Origin: Planctomycetota bacterium
GTDB lineage: Bacteria > Planctomycetota > UBA8108 > UBA1146 > JAJFFE01
Reading direction: 5' to 3'
Assembly (NCBI GenBank): GCA_020425835.1
Contig: JAGQRC010000319.1
Location: forward strand, 1 to 5,240
Length of the DNA: 5,240 bases
In this document: one piece after another, positions 1-4,994 of the stretch
Position numbering within the stretch: position 1 is the stretch's first letter
Layout: each line of letters opens with the position of its first letter
Translations under genes and position numbers: made by a program
Notes under the pieces: generated by a model
The model's input: only the letters and a program-made list of their open reading frames with translations
Database searches by the model: none
Told to the model about the DNA's origin: nothing

Positions 1-32
1 AGAAGGCGTGCCCGGATCATGACTAACCCCGC

Positions 33-49
33 CCCGGAGAATACCCGGG
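33..49 (+). terminator. Weak candidate terminator hairpin for a gene left of the window
   Basis: CCCGG (33-37) pairs with CCGGG (45-49) across a 7-base loop. A T-rich stretch at about 60-69 (ttgttgtttc) follows after a gap of ten bases. It lies just after two possible plus-strand stops at 20-26. The stem is only 5 bp and the T-rich stretch is not adjacent, so this is a weak call. Confidence 0.2.
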
Positions 50-217
50 ACCAGCCTAGTTGTTGTTTCTGCACAAGAGCCCGCACCCAAGCTACTGCTT
101 CTCGTCCCACTGTCAACGAGGAGCGATCGGCTTCGTCCATTGGATCAGCCACCGGCCTCAGTGATTCCCAGAACTGGAGAGTCACCGACCCCGGGGGGTG
201 CGTCGAGCCGCCCTCCA

Positions 218-239
218 GCCGGAAGTCCGGGCTCCCGGC
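218..239 (-). terminator. Candidate GC-rich hairpin after the secreted-protein gene
   Basis: GCCGG (218-222) pairs with CCGGC (235-239). Inside, a further AG/CT pairing and an alternative CCGG/CCGG pairing are possible. The hairpin begins 24 nt past the stop codon of the minus-strand gene, a normal distance for a terminator. No U-tract follows in the minus direction, so it would have to be a hairpin-only or factor-assisted terminator, or simply a 3'-end stabilising structure. Confidence 0.3.
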
Positions 240-263
240 CGGAATGAGTCTCTCAACGGGCTC

Positions 264-2393
264 CTAGCGCACGCGGGTGTAGAAGTTGATCAGCTTCCGC
301 GTGGTCGGATGGCGCAGCACCAGGCTCCCGTCGGGCTCGAATCCATAGGCGAGATAGGTCCTCTGGCCGTCGTTCCACTGAATGGAGATGAACCCCTGGC
401 TCGCGGTCCAGCGACCTCGACTCACGCTTCCGCCGGTTTCGCCGTTCGCCGTCCACTCGAGGTTCCCGTTGTGGTCCCGTTTGGAGGCACTGAAGGACGA
501 CCGAGCACCATTGAAGCAGGTCCCGTCGGCGTTCAGCACGTAGACGAGTTGGGTGTTCACGTAGACCCCCGCATCGCCACCCCCGGCGAGCGCTTCACCC
601 GCGAACATGCCGATCAACCGGAGATCGTCGGTGACGGGCGCGCCGGTCGCCCCGCCGGGACTCGCGCCAGTGGGATCACTCGTCGGGGCGTAGGTCAACG
701 TGCGGAACATCGTCCGCAAAACATCGGATCGTGCGCGCACCGCCTCTTCGGAGCCGGCGATCGAGATGCTGAGCGCGACGCCGTTCTGGATCGTGACGAG
801 CACCTCACAGACGATGGGCTGACCGTTCGGCAGGGAGCCCGAGTAGCGATAGAGGGCGCCACTGCCGCCCTGCGCGGGAAGCGGCTCGGGCGCGCCCGTT
901 CGACGGATCTGCGGAAGGAGCTGCCGCATGGCCTCGTCGAGATATCGCGTCACGCCCGTCGATCGAGGATCGGTCTCACCGTCGGACGGAACGCCCTGCG
1001 CCGTGATCATCTCCATCTCGCTCCCACTCGGCGGGACGAGACGGAGACCGGTCGCCGTCTCCTCCACCCGCCAGTCGTCGGGGTGGGCGAAGCTCGCGCC
1101 GAGACGATGCCGATAGGTCGTCCAGCCGGGAGGCCGTTGCCCGACACTTCCGCCATCCGTGCGCGGCGGGTCGGCGGGTCGGGGAGCGACGATGCCGCCC
1201 ATGGGCTTGTCGCCGCCGAGGGGATTGGGCGGTCCCGCGATCGGACCGACCGACGGGCTCCCGCGACGGATCAACGCGTAGGTCCGGGATCCGGTGGTGA
1301 AGGTCGCGTTCTCCGGACCCACGCGAGCGTCGAACGGGAAGGAGCTGCCATCGGCGGCGAACGTGCCTCGAAACCCACCGTCGTCGGTCGCGGTGACTTC
1401 GCCACCGAATCGCATCGCCCCGAGCTCCAACGTGATCGAGCGCCCCGTGACGGACATCGTGAGCCCATCACCGGAGTAGACCCCGTCGAAGGAGGTCGCG
1501 ATTCCTCGGGTTCCGATACCGGGAAGCACCGCGCCGCCCGTGGGCCGCGGAGTCTCGCCCGGCGTCCCGACACCGGTGCCGCCGATCGTGACTCGTGAGC
1601 GCGTCTGCACGAGTCCCTTGCCGGTCAGTCCCGCGGCCCCGGAGTTCGCGGCGCCCTTCAGCTCCAGGGGGCCGACGAGTCGACTCTCGATCGCGAGCCC
1701 GGTCGCCACGTCGACGGTCATCGATCCCGTCAGCGTCCCCGTCATGTCGAGCCCGTCCTGGCTTCCCGTCCAGCGACCCGTCCCGGAGATCAACGCGATG
1801 CGGCGACCGACCCGCTCTTCGAAACGGTCGACGTGCAGTTCCAACCGCGGCTGAAAGGGCTCGCCGTCGCGAGAGAGGTCGGCGACCCAGTCTTGTCCGA
1901 TGTCGATCGGACGATCGGGATAGAGCTCGCGACGGTAGAGGGCGACGTTCTGGAGCACGCCCCGCGTCAGCTCGTCGATCGCCACTGGCCCCGACTCCGA
2001 AGACACTTCGGTGATCGCGTCACCCTGGACACGCACGGCGACGGTCTTTCCCGCGAGCGCGAACGGCTGGGACTGTGTTTGCCCCATGGACACGACCGTG
2101 GCGGAGCATTGAGGATCGAACGCGATGCGCAACAGAGTGGGGATCCCTCCGCTCGCTTCGAGCACGGTGAGCTCGCCGCGGGTCGACTGGCGGATCTCCT
2201 GGGTCACCGTCACGGGAGCGCCCTCGGACGGCAGCTGAACGGTGAACTCGAACTGGGTGCTGTCCTCGAACGAGATCGTCAGCCCGGGCGACAGCTGGAA
2301 CCGCAGCGCTTCGGCGGCTCGAACGGAACCGGAGAGCACGGAGAACGCGACGAGCGCGAGCCCGATGCGCCAGGTGGGCCGTGAGGTGAGCAT
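264..2393 (-). CDS. Secreted four-module beta-rich protein of unknown function (709 aa)
   Basis: I do not recognise a named family for the whole protein. Residues 1-26 are a clear Sec signal peptide: basic start (TSRPTWR), hydrophobic core (IGLALVAFSVLSG), and V-R-A before the likely cleavage. There is no lipobox cysteine, so export to the periplasm or outside is expected. Four regions follow. Residues 30-270 are beta-rich and open with 'LRFQLSPGLTISFE', reminiscent of the DUF6263-type secreted proteins. Residues 300-378 form a short beta domain (FDGVYSGDGLTMSV to TYALIRR). A Pro/Gly-rich linker covers about 379-423. Residues 424-570 resemble a PsbP/DcrB-like fold (SFAHPDDWRVEE, then GSGALYRYSG and a 'VRARSDVLRTMFRTLTY' end). 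Residues 590-709 look lipocalin-like, with L-I-G-M-F, 'LNADGTCF', 'GRWTASQGFISIQW' and a 'LVLRHP' end. No catalytic motif is visible. The frame is open up to 2549, but the signal peptide and the ribosome site fix the start at 2393. It lies 101 bp after the SDR gene on the same strand. Domain assignments are by eye; the signal peptide and coding call are firm. Confidence 0.87.
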   Translation of the reverse strand: MLTSRPTWRIGLALVAFSVLSGSVRAAEALRFQLSPGLTISFEDSTQFEFTVQLPSEGAPVTVTQEIRQSTRGELTVLEASGGIPTLLRIAFDPQCSATVVSMGQTQSQPFALAGKTVAVRVQGDAITEVSSESGPVAIDELTRGVLQNVALYRRELYPDRPIDIGQDWVADLSRDGEPFQPRLELHVDRFEERVGRRIALISGTGRWTGSQDGLDMTGTLTGSMTVDVATGLAIESRLVGPLELKGAANSGAAGLTGKGLVQTRSRVTIGGTGVGTPGETPRPTGGAVLPGIGTRGIATSFDGVYSGDGLTMSVTGRSITLELGAMRFGGEVTATDDGGFRGTFAADGSSFPFDARVGPENATFTTGSRTYALIRRGSPSVGPIAGPPNPLGGDKPMGGIVAPRPADPPRTDGGSVGQRPPGWTTYRHRLGASFAHPDDWRVEETATGLRLVPPSGSEMEMITAQGVPSDGETDPRSTGVTRYLDEAMRQLLPQIRRTGAPEPLPAQGGSGALYRYSGSLPNGQPIVCEVLVTIQNGVALSISIAGSEEAVRARSDVLRTMFRTLTYAPTSDPTGASPGGATGAPVTDDLRLIGMFAGEALAGGGDAGVYVNTQLVYVLNADGTCFNGARSSFSASKRDHNGNLEWTANGETGGSVSRGRWTASQGFISIQWNDGQRTYLAYGFEPDGSLVLRHPTTRKLINFYTRVR

Positions 2394-2401
2394 GGGGGTG
2401 G

Positions 2402-2408
2402 TCCTTCC
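2402..2408 (-). promoter_or_regulatory. Ribosome binding site fixing the start at 2393
   Basis: Read on the minus strand this is GGAAGGA, eight bases ahead of the ATG at 2393. It favours that start over the in-frame ATG at 2549, which would add 52 residues in front of the signal peptide and overlap the end of the SDR gene. Confidence 0.75.
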
Positions 2409-2494
2409 GGGGGAGCTGGCAGATACGCCGTGCGCACCGGCCAACAACAGAGGCGCCAACCCCGCGGTGCGTGCGGGAGATTCTCCGCCCGCGA

Positions 2495-3475
2495 TCAGTC
2501 GCGCTGCAGCAACACCGCCTCTCGCTCGGCGCTCAGTCCCGCCTTCCACACCCGATCCGGCGCTCGTGTGTCCAGCCAGGCGAGGGTCGCGCCGATCGTC
2601 TCCTCGATCGTCCGGTAACGCAGTCCAGCGCCCCGTGCTCGGGCCGCGTCGATCCGGAAGACCCAGGCCGATCGAGGGTGAGAGCCGGGGAGCCAGAACG
2701 GGACTTCGGTCATCGGCTTGGCATCGCCGGCGACGAGCGCGTCATCGTCGATCCACGCGAACTCGGCCTCGGCACCGGACACTTCCCGGCAGGCGTCCAG
2801 GAACACCCTCATCGAGAGCGGCGACTCGGGTCCGACCAGGTTGTAGGTCCCGCGACACTGCGCTCCGATCGCGGCGATGGTCCACTCGGCGAGGTCGCGG
2901 ACGTCGATGATCTGGATCGGTCGCTCGGGCGCCCCCGGAGCGAGCACCCGTCCACCTCGTCGGACCCGGTCCGGCCAATAGGAGAATCGATCGGTCGGAT
3001 CCCACGGTCCGACGATGAGCCCGGGACGGATGATCAGCGCATCGGGACATCGATCGCGGACGACTCGCTCGCACTGCGCCTTCAGCGGTCCGTACGTCCT
3101 CCCGTCGATGACCTCGCCCAAGTCTCCCTCCGCGGCGGCCAGCTTCGACGCCTCGACAACGGGTGGCACGACATCATCCGCATAGACGGAGATCGTGGAG
3201 ACGAAGACGTATCGCTCCGCTCTTCGCGAGAGGTGGTCGACCGATGAAGACACCAGGCGAGGAACGTACCCGCAGGTGTCGATCACGACGTCCCACCGTC
3301 CGTCGAGCCTCTCGATCTCGCCATCGCGATCGCCGAGCACCCGCGGAACGTCCGGAAAGATGTCGGCTCCGGTCTGACCCCGATGGAACAGGGTGACCTC
3401 GTGCCCCGCGGCGAGCGCCGCATCGGTCAACGCGCGCCCCACGAACTGGGTCCCACCGATGATCAGAACGTCCAC
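2495..3475 (-). CDS. NAD(P)-dependent epimerase/dehydratase (SDR superfamily, CSP41-like)
   Basis: A cytoplasmic Rossmann-fold oxidoreductase of 326 residues, full length for the family. Visible motifs are: the dinucleotide loop GGTQFVG at residues 7-13; 'HEVTLFHRG' at 25-33, where the basic HR after the second strand hints at NADP (inference); 'DVVIDTCGY' at 62-70; 'YVFVSTISVYAD' at 89-100 with the active-site Ser/Thr; the catalytic Y-x-x-x-K as Y128-GPL-K132; 'IIRPGLIVGPWDPTDR' at 148-163; and 'IIDVRDLAEW' at 189-198. The C-terminal 'GLSAEREAVLL' is the usual end of this group, so the gene looks intact. These proteins resemble plant CSP41 and sugar-nucleotide epimerases, but the substrate of the bacterial members is not established and no sugar or cell-wall gene sits beside it. 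The start is GTG, backed by a strong ribosome site. The secreted-protein gene follows 101 bp downstream on the same strand and may be co-transcribed. The other side is a divergent intergenic region. Confidence 0.94.
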   Translation of the reverse strand: MDVLIIGGTQFVGRALTDAALAAGHEVTLFHRGQTGADIFPDVPRVLGDRDGEIERLDGRWDVVIDTCGYVPRLVSSSVDHLSRRAERYVFVSTISVYADDVVPPVVEASKLAAAEGDLGEVIDGRTYGPLKAQCERVVRDRCPDALIIRPGLIVGPWDPTDRFSYWPDRVRRGGRVLAPGAPERPIQIIDVRDLAEWTIAAIGAQCRGTYNLVGPESPLSMRVFLDACREVSGAEAEFAWIDDDALVAGDAKPMTEVPFWLPGSHPRSAWVFRIDAARARGAGLRYRTIEETIGATLAWLDTRAPDRVWKAGLSAEREAVLLQRD

Positions 3476-3483
3476 AGTGACTG

Positions 3484-3492
3484 TCTCCTCTT
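3484..3492 (-). promoter_or_regulatory. Ribosome binding site for the GTG-started SDR gene
   Basis: On the minus strand this reads AAGAGGAGA, eight bases ahead of the GTG at 3475. The strong purine core and the family-typical N-terminus (MDVLIIGGTQFVG) right after the GTG agree on this start. Confidence 0.75.
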
Positions 3493-3681
3493 ACCCCAGG
3501 GGCCGGTTCACTCTCGCCCGAACTCGGTCTCATACCCCATCCTCGACCCGAATCGCGAGGACCAGAGCGTTGGCCCATCCTGACCCGCCAGGCCGTATTC
3601 AAACGAATCCGACAACTTCACGGAGACGCAAGACACTACCTTGGAGCCACTTGAGCCTTTTCCGTTGACATCCCCTGAAAA

Positions 3682-3695
3682 TCGCCGGCCGGCGA
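3682..3695. repeat. Perfect 14-bp palindrome, first of four leader dyads
   Basis: TCGCCGGCCGGCGA reads identically on both strands. It lies 11 bases after the isolated TTGACA, where a repressor site would overlap a promoter, and about 120 bases ahead of the ATG at 3814. As RNA it would fold into a 5-bp stem with a GGCC loop. Either reading is inference. Confidence 0.6.
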
Positions 3696-3701
3696 CGTCT
3701 T

Positions 3702-3737
3702 CCTGGTGGCTCGGGCGTTGCAACGCCGCGCGCCAGG
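3702..3737 (+). repeat. Extended hairpin around a perfect 14-bp palindrome
   Basis: GGCGTTGCAACGCC (3714-3727) is a perfect palindrome. Outside it, CCTGG (3702-3706) pairs with CCAGG (3733-3737), with a U-G and a G-C pair continuing inward and an asymmetric internal loop between. The extra outer pairing means the element is more than one symmetric site and could be a long RNA hairpin in the leader. Confidence 0.55.
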
Positions 3738-3741
3738 TGTG

Positions 3742-3759
3742 TCGAGCCTCAGGGCTCGA
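3742..3759 (+). repeat. 7-bp stem with TCAG tetraloop, third leader dyad
   Basis: TCGAGCC (3742-3748) pairs perfectly with GGCTCGA (3753-3759) across a TCAG loop. It begins four bases after the preceding hairpin ends. Both arms lie in the presumed untranslated leader of the gene at 3814. Confidence 0.6.
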
Positions 3760-3765
3760 AGTCGA

Positions 3766-3783
3766 GACGCCGCGGGCGGCGTC
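3766..3783 (+). repeat. 7-bp GC-rich stem with CGGG tetraloop, fourth leader dyad
   Basis: GACGCCG (3766-3772) pairs perfectly with CGGCGTC (3777-3783) across a CGGG loop; the first and last loop bases could also pair. It ends 17 bases before the ribosome binding site, so the site itself stays outside the stem as drawn. Confidence 0.6.
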
Positions 3784-3800
3784 CCCGAGACCTGCGAATC

Positions 3801-3808
3801 GGAAGGGG
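3801..3808 (+). promoter_or_regulatory. Ribosome binding site fixing the start at 3814
   Basis: GGAAGGGG lies five bases ahead of the ATG at 3814. The same frame is open further upstream to a GTG at 3706, but that start has no ribosome site and would put 36 mostly polar, Arg-rich residues ahead of the signal peptide. Confidence 0.75.
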
Positions 3809-3813
3809 TGTTC

Positions 3814-4611
3814 ATGTCCGCTTCGATCCTGCTCATCGCTCTGTTGTTCTCGAACTCCGCGACGTCGGTGCCCACGCTCAACGCGGCACCACTGCTCTCC
3901 GACGGGCTCATCTCCCGTGAAGATCAACAAGACATCTCCGAGGAACAACAGCGCATCGCACAGCTCTTCCGAGCGACCGAGATCGTCTTCAAGAAGGATG
4001 GATCGATCTCACTGCGCTACGACTTCGAGTCCAAGAGAGAGTCGTTGCTCGAGGATTGGTCGGTGAACGCGCGCAAGAAGAACGTCGTGCGTTGGTCACG
4101 GGGCTACGAGGGAAAGACCACGACGGTCGAGGATGGGCTGATCATCGCCGACGAGGGGATGCTGCTCCACCGCGCGAAGTGGCGCGACGCGAACCTGAAC
4201 GTCGACTACCTCTCCACGTCGGGAACGCGCTCCCAAGACCTCCTCGCGGCGATCTTCGCCTATGACCGGGGCAAACGCATCGTCGGAAGCCATCTCGGAT
4301 CGCAGTGTGTGCAACTCAAGGGGCTGCGTCGAACGTCGCAGTGCATTCCGCGAGCGAACACGACGACGGTCTCTCACGACGAGCGGCTGAGCTTCGGCTA
4401 CAAGATCGAGAAGGGCGTGCTCTACGCGACGAAGTCCGGCGCGAGCATGGTGAACACCATGGAGAACCCCAAGTTCACTCGAGACCTGGGGCCCGGGTTC
4501 GGTGGCCTCGCCTGGCAGGGACGCGTTCAGGGCTTCGTCTTCTCGGTCACGATCGAAGGGCACCTCGACGCCGACTGGCTGAAGGAAGCGCTGGACAAAG
4601 CGGGACTCTGA
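3814..4611 (+). CDS. Exported protein with probable concanavalin/LamG-like (DUF1080-like) domain (265 aa)
   Basis: The first 25 residues look like a signal peptide. The hydrophobic stretch is ILLIALLF, with a small-residue cleavage zone around residues 16-25, but the n-region has no basic residue, so the signal is not textbook. A charged, probably helical segment follows (about 33-55, REDQQDISEEQQRIAQLF). From about 57 to the end the pattern fits a beta-sandwich of the LamG/DUF1080 type: 'SISLRYDFESKRESLLEDWSV' opens it, 'VEDGLIIADEGMLL' is the usual second element, and 'GLAWQGRVQGFVFSVTIEGHLDADWL' is the typical closing strand and tail seen in planctomycete proteins. Cys165 and Cys177 could form a disulfide, which would suit an exported protein. 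No glycosidase catalytic residues can be pointed to, so a binding or structural role is as likely as an enzymatic one. The gene has a highly structured leader and a strong hairpin 48 nt past its stop, so it is probably its own transcription unit. Confidence 0.85.
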   Translation: MSASILLIALLFSNSATSVPTLNAAPLLSDGLISREDQQDISEEQQRIAQLFRATEIVFKKDGSISLRYDFESKRESLLEDWSVNARKKNVVRWSRGYEGKTTTVEDGLIIADEGMLLHRAKWRDANLNVDYLSTSGTRSQDLLAAIFAYDRGKRIVGSHLGSQCVQLKGLRRTSQCIPRANTTTVSHDERLSFGYKIEKGVLYATKSGASMVNTMENPKFTRDLGPGFGGLAWQGRVQGFVFSVTIEGHLDADWLKEALDKAGL

Positions 4612-4659
4612 TCGTCGCCGTCCTCATCGACCGTTCGCGAACTCCCCACTCGACGCCCC

Positions 4660-4695
4660 CTCGAGGGTCGACCAGCCGCGGCTGGTCCCCTCGAG
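4660..4695 (+). terminator. Long bulged hairpin, probable terminator of the LamG-like gene
   Basis: The outer stem is CTCGAGGG (4660-4667) with CCCTCGAG (4688-4695), 8 bp and perfect. A two-base bulge (4668-4669) leads to GACCAGCCG and CGGCTGGTC (4670-4687), an 18-bp perfect palindrome that folds as a 7-bp stem with a CGCG loop. The total is about 15 paired bases. It starts 48 nt after the stop codon. A C/T-rich tract follows instead of a run of T, so it is not a classical intrinsic terminator. It may act as a U-tract-less terminator or as a 3'-end barrier to exonucleases. Confidence 0.5.
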
Positions 4696-4719
4696 CCCTC
4701 CTCCCTCTCCTTACTCCCT

Positions 4720-4742
4720 CCTCGGCTCTCGGTCGTCCGAGG
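4720..4742 (+). repeat. 6-bp stem hairpin after the pyrimidine tract
   Basis: CCTCGG (4720-4725) pairs perfectly with CCGAGG (4737-4742) across an 11-base loop. It lies 24 bases past the larger hairpin, so the two could be a tandem termination arrangement. The longer loop and shorter stem make it the weaker of the pair. Confidence 0.35.
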
Positions 4743-4764
4743 CGACGACTCCCCTCCGGAGCAG

Positions 4765-4779
4765 CAGTTCGCGAAACTG
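4765..4779. repeat. Small hairpin repeating the TTCGCGAA core
   Basis: CAGTT (4765-4769) pairs with AACTG (4775-4779). Its centre contains TTCGCGAA (4768-4775), the same 8-bp palindrome found at 4634-4641 inside GTTCGCGAAC. Two copies 134 bp apart could be paired protein sites, but an 8-bp GC-type palindrome can recur by chance. Confidence 0.3.
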
Positions 4780-4887
4780 TCGATCCCGCATTGAGATGAG
4801 TCGAGAGCAGTCACTGGGCAAAGGCGCCCACCGGGTGATTCGAGCCTGAGACCCAGTACCATCCCCACCATTGGGTGCACCGCTCCG

Positions 4888-4932
4888 ACCTCGTGTGAGA
4901 CGTCTCGTATCGACGTGTCGAGGTGAGATCTC
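4888..4932. repeat. Nested palindromes ahead of the partial gene
   Basis: ACCTCG (4888-4893) pairs with CGAGGT (4919-4924), enclosing a perfect 10-bp palindrome GAGACGTCTC (4897-4906) and a short CGAC/GTCG stem (4911-4920). An 8-bp palindrome GAGATCTC (4925-4932) follows directly. As RNA this could form a multi-branched leader; as DNA it could hold operators. It ends 62 bases before the likely start at 4995. Confidence 0.4.
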
Positions 4933-4994
4933 GGTCGCGCGGCTCTCGTTTCCTCCGATCGAAGCACGAACCCTGAACTCGAATGGGAAGTCCC

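Larger units (their letters stand above)
1..263. other. Left flank without a supported gene
   Basis: No convincing coding region is seen here. A plus-strand frame is open from position 1 through 267 with an ATG at 19, but its product is rich in Ser, Thr, Pro and Arg, has no recognisable domain, and runs into the 3' end of the minus-strand gene. The first 20 or so bases could be the tail of an upstream plus-strand gene, because two frames stop at once (tga at 20-22, taa at 24-26); this cannot be decided from the window. The stretch holds a small GC-rich hairpin at 33-49, an imperfect hairpin at 161-185 and another at 218-239. The last lies just past the stop of the minus-strand gene. Confidence 0.5.
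3476..3813. promoter_or_regulatory. Divergent intergenic region between the SDR gene and the LamG-like gene
   Basis: This 338-bp gap must hold the promoters of both divergent genes. The middle part, about 3580-3682, is visibly richer in A and T than the genes on either side, as expected of promoter DNA. A perfect TTGACA sits at 3665-3670 in the plus direction, but no TATAAT-like element lies 16-18 bases after it, so I do not call a promoter. From 3682 to 3783 four inverted repeats follow one another, listed separately. No convincing small gene is seen: the open frames here code for Arg/Ser-rich proteins without domains. Confidence 0.6.
4612..4994. other. 383-bp intergenic stretch rich in inverted repeats
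   Basis: No gene is supported. Long open frames on both strands give Ser/Arg/Gly-rich products without domains. The contents are: a perfect 10-bp palindrome GTTCGCGAAC (4633-4642); a long hairpin (4660-4695); a pyrimidine-rich tract (about 4696-4724); a hairpin at 4720-4742; a small hairpin at 4765-4779 that repeats the TTCGCGAA core; and a nested set of palindromes at 4888-4932 ahead of the next gene. I found no consensus -35/-10 pair. The promoter of the gene at 4995 should lie in the right half. Confidence 0.55.

Noticed and set aside
161..185. Imperfect hairpin GTGATTC/GAGTCAC enclosing CCAG/CTGG
   Set aside because: It needs a wobble pair and a bulge, is better on the plus strand than on the strand of the nearby gene, lies about 80 nt past that gene's stop and has no U-tract.
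198..1598. Long plus-strand open frame (466 codons) opposite the secreted-protein gene
   Set aside because: It lies antisense to a gene with a signal peptide, a good ribosome site and recognisable module patterns. The product is Arg/Gly/Pro-rich with no domain, as expected of a mirror frame in GC-rich DNA.
2471..2486. Hairpin near the 3' end of the SDR gene
   Set aside because: GCGG/CCGC with an inner AG/CT pair, a bulged base and a 3-base loop is short and lacks a U-tract; too weak to call a terminator between the two minus-strand genes.
1833..2910. Plus-strand open frames of 183 and 222 codons opposite the two minus-strand genes
   Set aside because: They are low-complexity, Arg-rich products crossing the gap between two well-supported genes; no ribosome site or domain supports them.
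2471..3247. Plus-strand open frame of 258 codons inside the SDR gene
   Set aside because: It is fully antisense to a confidently identified SDR, and its product has no family signature.
3665..3693. Sigma-70 promoter based on TTGACA at 3665
   Set aside because: The bases 16-18 positions further on are GC-only (part of the palindrome) with no -10 resemblance. Kept as an observation, not as a promoter.
3706..3813. N-terminal extension of the LamG-like gene to a GTG at 3706
   Set aside because: There is no ribosome site at that start, it would bury the signal peptide 36 residues in, and it would run translation through three leader dyads. GGAAGGGG before 3814 is clearly better.
3508..3948. Minus-strand open frame of 146 codons across the divergent intergenic region
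   Set aside because: It overlaps the start of the LamG-like gene and the dyad-rich leader; the product is charged and domain-free.
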